DNA of 46,924 bases from Kangiellaceae bacterium (lineage in GTDB: Bacteria; Pseudomonadota; Gammaproteobacteria; Enterobacterales; Kangiellaceae). A program made the translations under genes and the position numbers. The notes under the pieces are model-generated. The model saw nothing but the letters and a program-made list of their open reading frames with translations. It did not search any database and was not told the DNA's origin. Positions within the stretch are counted from its first letter, which is position 1; each line of letters opens with the position of its first letter. Shown here piece after piece: positions 42,643 through 46,924 of this stretch. The stretch lies in NCBI GenBank assembly GCA_026196875.1, contig JAPHTP010000067.1:1-46924 (forward strand), read 5' to 3'.

Positions 42643-43863
42643 TTACCGATTTTTTGCGGCGAGATCTTTAACTAGTAGTTTTAGTTCTTCAATTTCGGCT
42701 TGTTGTTTTTCTATAACCGTATGTAGTTCTTTAACTGCAGCCAAAGAAACACCAGCAACATCTAAAGGCGAAATTGTTTTTTCACTTACTCCAACATTGA
42801 AGGTCGAATAAAAATCTTCCGCCATAGGACCAATATGAGTGATCTTGCCTTCATCTTTCTTATATGACCAAGACAATATGTCCAGACTAACTAGTTTACT
42901 TAATATAGTAGAGTAAGCTAATTTAGTAATGTTATTCTTAGATTCTCTACTAGACGTATTTGTGAAGTTTCCTACAACATCAACATCACCGTTAAAGGTT
43001 GCTTTACTATTGTTGTTAATAACCAATGAATAGCTACCATTAACTAGCGCTCCTCCAGTATGTAAAATAAAATCACCGGTTGGCCGGAATGCGAGTGCTT
43101 GTATGTTATTTGCTTGGTTATATATTCCAAATCCATTAAGAAAAGCGTCATTTATACCTAAATACCAAGAACTTGAGCTGTCTCCGTTTTCATCAAGTAA
43201 TATTCTTGGATCATTAGATGATCTGACATGTAGCTCTTCCGACGGGCTTTCCGTACCTAAACCAATATCCCCATCAGCAGCAACAAAAATACTTCCAGTT
43301 GGTGCACCTGGCTTAATTTTAAACGGTAATTTACTTCCATTAGTCACATCACGAATAAAAAAGTTTGCTTCGTTACCAGCAACATCCCAAGTCTGAGGAG
43401 TGAAACCTGAAGAACCATCCTGCTCTAAACGAAGAGTAGGTGAGTTTCCTTCTACTGTATGAAGGTTAACCACTGGTGTACTAGTACCGAACCCAATTCG
43501 ACCGCCATCTTCAACATAAAGGGAGTTTGAAGGAGAACCAGCTTCAATGGTAAACGGGGTGCGTCCACCATCTATGTCATCAATAGAGAACTTATTTGCA
43601 CCACCATTAGAACTGTCGTTAGCTGTTATCTGCCAGTCGTTAGTTGGGAATGATGCAGAATTACTGGTGTCTTGAAACTTAATTCGAAGGTTATTTTCTT
43701 TTAGACGAATTGTATCAAATCCAAAAGATTCTCCGTTAACACAATCTTGGCCTACACAAACACTTTGAGTAACAATTAAATCATCATTGATAACCTGATC
43801 GGCGTAAACCATTGCGCTGTATAATGAAAGAGCCGCAATAGACCCTATAGCAATTTTTTTCAT
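42643..43863 (-). CDS. Secreted protein with S74 endosialidase chaperone domain
   Basis: 406 residues. Signal peptide 1-21 (ends VYA), then a beta-rich stalk with repeated F(S/T/K)IxxG and xGxIGFGTSTPxxxLH motifs (about 95-215), as in trimeric tail-fibre-like proteins, then a C-terminal peptidase S74 intramolecular chaperone domain from about 303. The Ser-Lys pair of self-cleaving members is present: Ser304 and Lys309 in SSRESKNN. A coiled coil ends the protein (IEKQQAEIEELKLLVKDL). Family members trimerise and cut themselves before the Ser. The signal peptide argues for a bacterial surface protein rather than a prophage fibre; no phage genes are near. RBS AGGAAT lies 6-7 bases before its ATG. 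Confidence 0.85.
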   Translation of the reverse strand: MKKIAIGSIAALSLYSAMVYADQVINDDLIVTQSVCVGQDCVNGESFGFDTIRLKENNLRIKFQDTSNSASFPTNDWQITANDSSNGGANKFSIDDIDGGRTPFTIEAGSPSNSLYVEDGGRIGFGTSTPVVNLHTVEGNSPTLRLEQDGSSGFTPQTWDVAGNEANFFIRDVTNGSKLPFKIKPGAPTGSIFVAADGDIGLGTESPSEELHVRSSNDPRILLDENGDSSSSWYLGINDAFLNGFGIYNQANNIQALAFRPTGDFILHTGGALVNGSYSLVINNNSKATFNGDVDVVGNFTNTSSRESKNNITKLAYSTILSKLVSLDILSWSYKKDEGKITHIGPMAEDFYSTFNVGVSEKTISPLDVAGVSLAAVKELHTVIEKQQAEIEELKLLVKDLAAKNR

Positions 43864-43878
43864 TGTTAATTCCTTGGT

Positions 43879-44307
43879 CTATTTATTGAGAGAAACAGAG
43901 TCTTTCTTAGTTTCAGCTAAGTTAGAATCTACCATTGCGCCATCTTTAATTCGAAAATGACCTGAAACAGTTTTTGACTCGACAACTTTACGAGTTGCAA
44001 GACCGCGCCCGTTAAAATCGTCCTGGACTTGCTCTTCACCAAACTCCTTAATCTCTACAAACTCAAATTTATAAAGACCGTCTTTAGTCGCCTTCATGTC
44101 TGAAGCGGTTAAAGAGCTATCGCCCCCGGCACGGGTCGTATTAAATACAAAGCCATCAGGACCCATTACGGTCACATTAACTTTGTTGCCGTAAAGGCTA
44201 GAGTGCATCTGAAGTACGTTGTCAGCTACTGTTACATCACTGGCGGCAACTGATCCGGCGAATCCCATCGCCACCATTGTTGCAAGTATGGATTTATGCA
44301 TTCGCAT
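43879..44307 (-). CDS. Small secreted protein of unknown function
   Basis: 142 residues; I do not recognise a family. Signal peptide MRMHKSILATMVAMGFAGSVAAS, then a short beta-rich domain (VTVADNVLQMHSSLYGNKVNVTVMGPDGFVF) and a charged tail. The start is ATG 44307 with GGAGGG (44318-44313) five bases before it; a longer in-frame start at 44391 lacks this and would hide the signal peptide. It is the first gene of a two-gene unit with the S74-domain gene, 15 bp apart, so the two products may work together at the surface. No cysteine is visible in the mature part. Confidence 0.75.
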   Translation of the reverse strand: MRMHKSILATMVAMGFAGSVAASDVTVADNVLQMHSSLYGNKVNVTVMGPDGFVFNTTRAGGDSSLTASDMKATKDGLYKFEFVEIKEFGEEQVQDDFNGRGLATRKVVESKTVSGHFRIKDGAMVDSNLAETKKDSVSLNK

Positions 44308-44362
44308 GTTTTCCCTCCAAGTGGTTATTATTATGAGCAAATTAGCTCCGTTGCAATGTGAG

Positions 44363-44391
44363 AGTTTAGCATCAGAGATAGGACTCGGCAA
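44363..44391 (-). promoter_or_regulatory. Promoter of the two secreted-protein genes
   Basis: On the - strand: -35 TTGCCG (44391-44386), 17-bp spacer, -10 TAAACT (44368-44363). The -35 hexamer and spacing are the same as at galE. Predicted start of transcription is about 44356, about 50 nt before ATG 44307. Confidence 0.5.
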
Positions 44392-44451
44392 ATTACATTA
44401 CATTACAATAATCTCATAACTGCGTTCTTTTAACTTTCTTTTTCTTACCGT

Positions 44452-44481
44452 TTGGTGTTCGTTCATTTTGTCAGCTACACT
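44452..44481 (+). promoter_or_regulatory. Weak promoter candidate for the repeat protein
   Basis: TTGGTG (44452-44457), 18-bp spacer, TACACT (44476-44481). Matches are moderate. Predicted start of transcription is about 44488, 36 nt before the GTG at 44524. Confidence 0.35.
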
Positions 44482-44523
44482 GTATTCAATAAAAAAAACT
44501 AGCCTCTTGATAAGGAACCTTCC

Positions 44524-46924
44524 GTGCTTATTTCTCGATATGCTCAGGCTTTGGCCAAATTCTTCATTACGTTCTTTTTTTTAATATTTGGTGTTAGTAA
44601 GGTATACGCGACTCCACCAACTTTTACTTCAGTATTTAGCCCCGACAATATCGGGCCCGGAAGCGAGTCTAGTTTGGTTTACACCATAACTAATGTTGAT
44701 AATTTCGTTATCAATGATGTTGCATTTACAAATACGTTGCCCGCCAATGTTAATTTAGCCAGCCCGGTATCAGCAGAAACCACCTGTGCAAATGCTGTTT
44801 TGACCGCTGCGGATGGTGGAACCAGCGTCACGTTGTCGGATGTTTCAATGGCCTCTAATAGCAGTTGTACTGTTACTGTTAGGGTTACCAGCAACACCGC
44901 AGGGACACACACAAATACAACTGGCGATTTGACCTCCGATCAGGGAAATAGTGGTAGCGCAACCGATGATCTTACAGTTTCAACAGATCGACCAGGTTAT
45001 ACAATGGCGTTTTCTCCTACCAGTGTTAACCAAGGAGAAGTCAGTACATTAACTTTGACATTTGACAATTCTCTTAACGCTTCAAATGTGTTCAACTTAA
45101 GTACTTCGGTATCTTTTTCTTCTGGGCTTGTTGTCGCTGGTTTTCCTAATGCATCATCAACCTGTACTGGAGGAACTATAACTGCGGGATCAGGTTCAAG
45201 TACAGTATCTTACACATTTGCATTTAGTGGTGATGCGTCTGTTTCTGCGGGTGCGACCTGCACGGTTTCGGTGGATGTTCTCGCTAGTGGTATTGGAAAC
45301 TTGGTTGCCCAGTCAGATTCATTAACTGCATTCTCAGGCTTTAGCTCTATTGCAAGCGGTGGTGCTGGAGCTAGCTTAACTGCTAGTCAGGCTTTTGGCG
45401 TTATTGCGTTAGAAAATAACCCCAGCTCTCCAGGAGCAAGTACAAATCTTAATGTAACTCTAAATAATTTCGATCGAAGCAATAACGCGACAAATATTAC
45501 CTTTACCGATGATCTGGATGCTGCGCTTTCGGGAATGGTGGCAACAGGTTTACCTTTGTCTAACGTCTGCGGTTCAGGTTCAAGTGTTACGACGTCTAAT
45601 GGTGGTGCTAGTTTTACATTTGCTGGCGGCACGATTTCGCCTGAGAGTTCATGTTCGTTTAGTATTCCGGTTTCCATACCTGGAGGAGCCGCAATTGGGA
45701 GTTATACTAATACTACTAGCTCCATATCGCTTGATTTGGGGGGAAGCGGGACTACTAGGAATGCAATTTCACACAAATTCAGTCTTACCCAGGCTCCGAC
45801 AGTATTGCTTGATTTTACTACTGCAAGCGTAGTTGGTGGTGGTACCGCTACAGTTGACTTTACAATTACCAATACCGATGCTGCAAATGCTGCCAGTGAT
45901 ATAACACTAAGGGCAAATGTTAGTGATATGCTATCGGGCGTGACTATCAACTCGCTCCCCGCAGGTAACTCGTGCGGAGCAGGTTCAACTTTTACTCAAA
46001 CGGTTGACTTTGATGACTTTATTTTCTTGGTTTCCAGTGCAAATTTAGCGGCAGGAGCTTCATGTAACTTTTCGTTGGGGGTTACTTTACCTACCGGTGC
46101 ACCTTCTGGTACTGCGACTTTAACGACCTCTGATTTCAGTGCAACAGTTGGCGGGTCTTCGTTTACTGGAGTTAATGGTAGCGATACTATTAATGTCGTA
46201 GATGGCCCTTCACTAAATCTATCTTTCCCGAACAATTCGGTGGAGCCGGGAGAGACAGTTACTGCGACCTTTACCTTAGAACACGATATTAATGCGCCTA
46301 CCGATGCTACCGGAATCGGTTTTACATTAGATTTGGATTCTGTCTTAACAGGATTAGCTGCCACGGGCCTTCCTGCGAGCAATGTTTGCGGAGCGGGTTC
46401 GTCGATTTCCGGGACAGGACTACTGACTTTTTCCAGTGGCACCTTGGCGGCGGGGAGTAGTTGTACATTTGACGTTGATTTGGTGATCCCTGCGGGAGCA
46501 AATCCTGGTAGTTATTCTTTGGTGAGTTCAACTGTAGCAGCTACTGTTGATAGTTTGGCCACTACTAATTCAGCTGTGAACCTTACGTTCTTAGTTTCGA
46601 CTTTACAGGCTTCCATGAGTTTTACTGATGATCCTGTCGAGCCAGGCAATGCAGCTAACCTTCGGGTAACTTTTACTAACAATAATGCAGCTGGTTCGAT
46701 TACTGGCATTTCTTTCACATTGAGCCTGAGTCAGATCGTTAGTGGTACTACGGTGAGTGGTTTACCACTCAGTAATGTTTGTGGAACGGGTTCATCTCTC
46801 TCTGCCGCAAGTGGCAATACTGTTATTGTATTCTCTGGAGGGAACTTAGCTGCCTCTGGGAGTTGTACTATCTATATGAGTGTAGATGTCGGTGGAGGCG
46901 CCACGACGAATGATTATGGTGTAA
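44524..46924 (+). CDS. Large secreted repeat protein, 3' end missing
   Basis: GTG start at 44524 with AAGGA (44512-44516) seven bases before it; the frame is open to the window edge (800 codons, no stop). A signal-peptide-like segment (residues 1-29, ends VYA) is followed by at least six beta-sandwich-like repeats. Each carries a (G/S)LPxxNxCGxGS-type block and a later SSCTF/SCTV block; clear copies of the first block begin at residues 342, 477, 615 and 746, a period of 131-138. The first two repeats are more diverged (Cys near 87 and 110, and in SSTCTGG near 213). Each unit has paired Cys. The closest recognisable type is the DUF11-like conserved-repeat domain of bacterial surface proteins. 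Likely an exported adhesin-like or matrix protein; cargo or anchor signals at the C-terminus are not seen. Confidence 0.85.
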   Translation, partial: MLISRYAQALAKFFITFFFLIFGVSKVYATPPTFTSVFSPDNIGPGSESSLVYTITNVDNFVINDVAFTNTLPANVNLASPVSAETTCANAVLTAADGGTSVTLSDVSMASNSSCTVTVRVTSNTAGTHTNTTGDLTSDQGNSGSATDDLTVSTDRPGYTMAFSPTSVNQGEVSTLTLTFDNSLNASNVFNLSTSVSFSSGLVVAGFPNASSTCTGGTITAGSGSSTVSYTFAFSGDASVSAGATCTVSVDVLASGIGNLVAQSDSLTAFSGFSSIASGGAGASLTASQAFGVIALENNPSSPGASTNLNVTLNNFDRSNNATNITFTDDLDAALSGMVATGLPLSNVCGSGSSVTTSNGGASFTFAGGTISPESSCSFSIPVSIPGGAAIGSYTNTTSSISLDLGGSGTTRNAISHKFSLTQAPTVLLDFTTASVVGGGTATVDFTITNTDAANAASDITLRANVSDMLSGVTINSLPAGNSCGAGSTFTQTVDFDDFIFLVSSANLAAGASCNFSLGVTLPTGAPSGTATLTTSDFSATVGGSSFTGVNGSDTINVVDGPSLNLSFPNNSVEPGETVTATFTLEHDINAPTDATGIGFTLDLDSVLTGLAATGLPASNVCGAGSSISGTGLLTFSSGTLAAGSSCTFDVDLVIPAGANPGSYSLVSSTVAATVDSLATTNSAVNLTFLVSTLQASMSFTDDPVEPGNAANLRVTFTNNNAAGSITGISFTLSLSQIVSGTTVSGLPLSNVCGTGSSLSAASGNTVIVFSGGNLAASGSCTIYMSVDVGGGATTNDYGV

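Noticed and set aside
42643..43863. Prophage tail fibre
   Set aside because: There is a signal peptide, a partner secreted gene and no phage structural, integrase or lysis gene nearby.
44392..44407. ATTAC x3 tandem repeat as a phase-variable promoter
   Set aside because: Only three units, and it lies just outside the predicted - strand promoter; too short to claim.
45387..46718. Several long - strand frames near the right end
   Set aside because: They mirror the low-complexity, Ser/Thr/Gly-rich codons of the + strand repeat protein, which has a signal peptide, ribosome site and regular repeats.
1..46924. CRISPR array, rRNA, riboswitch or replication origin
   Set aside because: No regularly spaced repeats, rRNA segments or recognisable riboswitch or origin motifs were seen.

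Overview
The window is AT-rich gammaproteobacterial DNA, judged from the close match of ClpB, WecB/WecC and an RfaH-type factor to enterobacterial homologues. The genus cannot be fixed from sequence alone; a marine lineage is a guess. Almost everything is one large surface-polysaccharide (capsule/O-antigen) locus on the + strand, with flanking genes.

Left flank (1-6674): the 3' part of clpB; a first UDP-GlcNAc 2-epimerase gene (wecB copy 1) and galE, each behind a near-identical promoter; a tRNA-Val(GAC) whose 3' end is duplicated 45 bp downstream; an MlaC-like periplasmic protein; and an RfaH-like antiterminator. Next comes a 488-bp leader (6675-7162) holding a perfect ops/JUMPstart core (7077-7088), the recognition element of RfaH, so regulator and target lie side by side.

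Main operon (7163-36365, about 29 kb, genes overlapping or nearly so): SLBB outer-membrane export protein, Wzi, a second WecB, Wzz, WecC (UDP-ManNAcA); then a legionaminic-acid-type block (4,6-dehydratase, LegC aminotransferase, hydrolysing 2-epimerase, NeuB/LegI synthase, NeuD-type acetyltransferase, PtmE-like CBS-nucleotidyltransferase, CMP-transferase). An acetamidino block follows (PseA/WbpG-type amidotransferase with HisF- and HisH-like ammonia suppliers), then two Gfo/Idh oxidoreductases, a Wzx flippase, a candidate sialyltransferase-like glycosyltransferase, an O-acyltransferase, a sugar N-formyltransferase, a polysaccharide deacetylase, a Wzy polymerase, a GT4, a third Gfo/Idh and a two-domain dehydrogenase. 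A hairpin terminator sits at 36390, followed by a heparinase II/III-like gene and a WbuB-like GT4. The predicted product contains ManNAcA and a CMP-activated 5,7-diamino nonulosonate, probably acetamidino-, formyl- and acetyl-decorated. No initiating phosphoglycosyltransferase and no Wzc kinase are present in the window.

Right flank: an 887-bp stretch (39275-40161) carries a decayed, internally deleted IS481-type transposase on the - strand. After it come an MBOAT O-acyltransferase and an SGNH-like partner behind their own promoter with an operator-like palindrome. A convergent terminator separates them from two secreted - strand proteins, one with an endosialidase-type S74 chaperone domain. 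A GTG-started secreted protein made of ~135-residue repeats runs off the right edge.

The points most worth a second look are the combined nonulosonate modification set, homopolymeric G8 and G9 tracts inside two sugar genes (possible phase variation), the HisF-like D130E change, the IS relic where an initiating transferase gene might be expected, and the sialyltransferase-like protein of unclear family.
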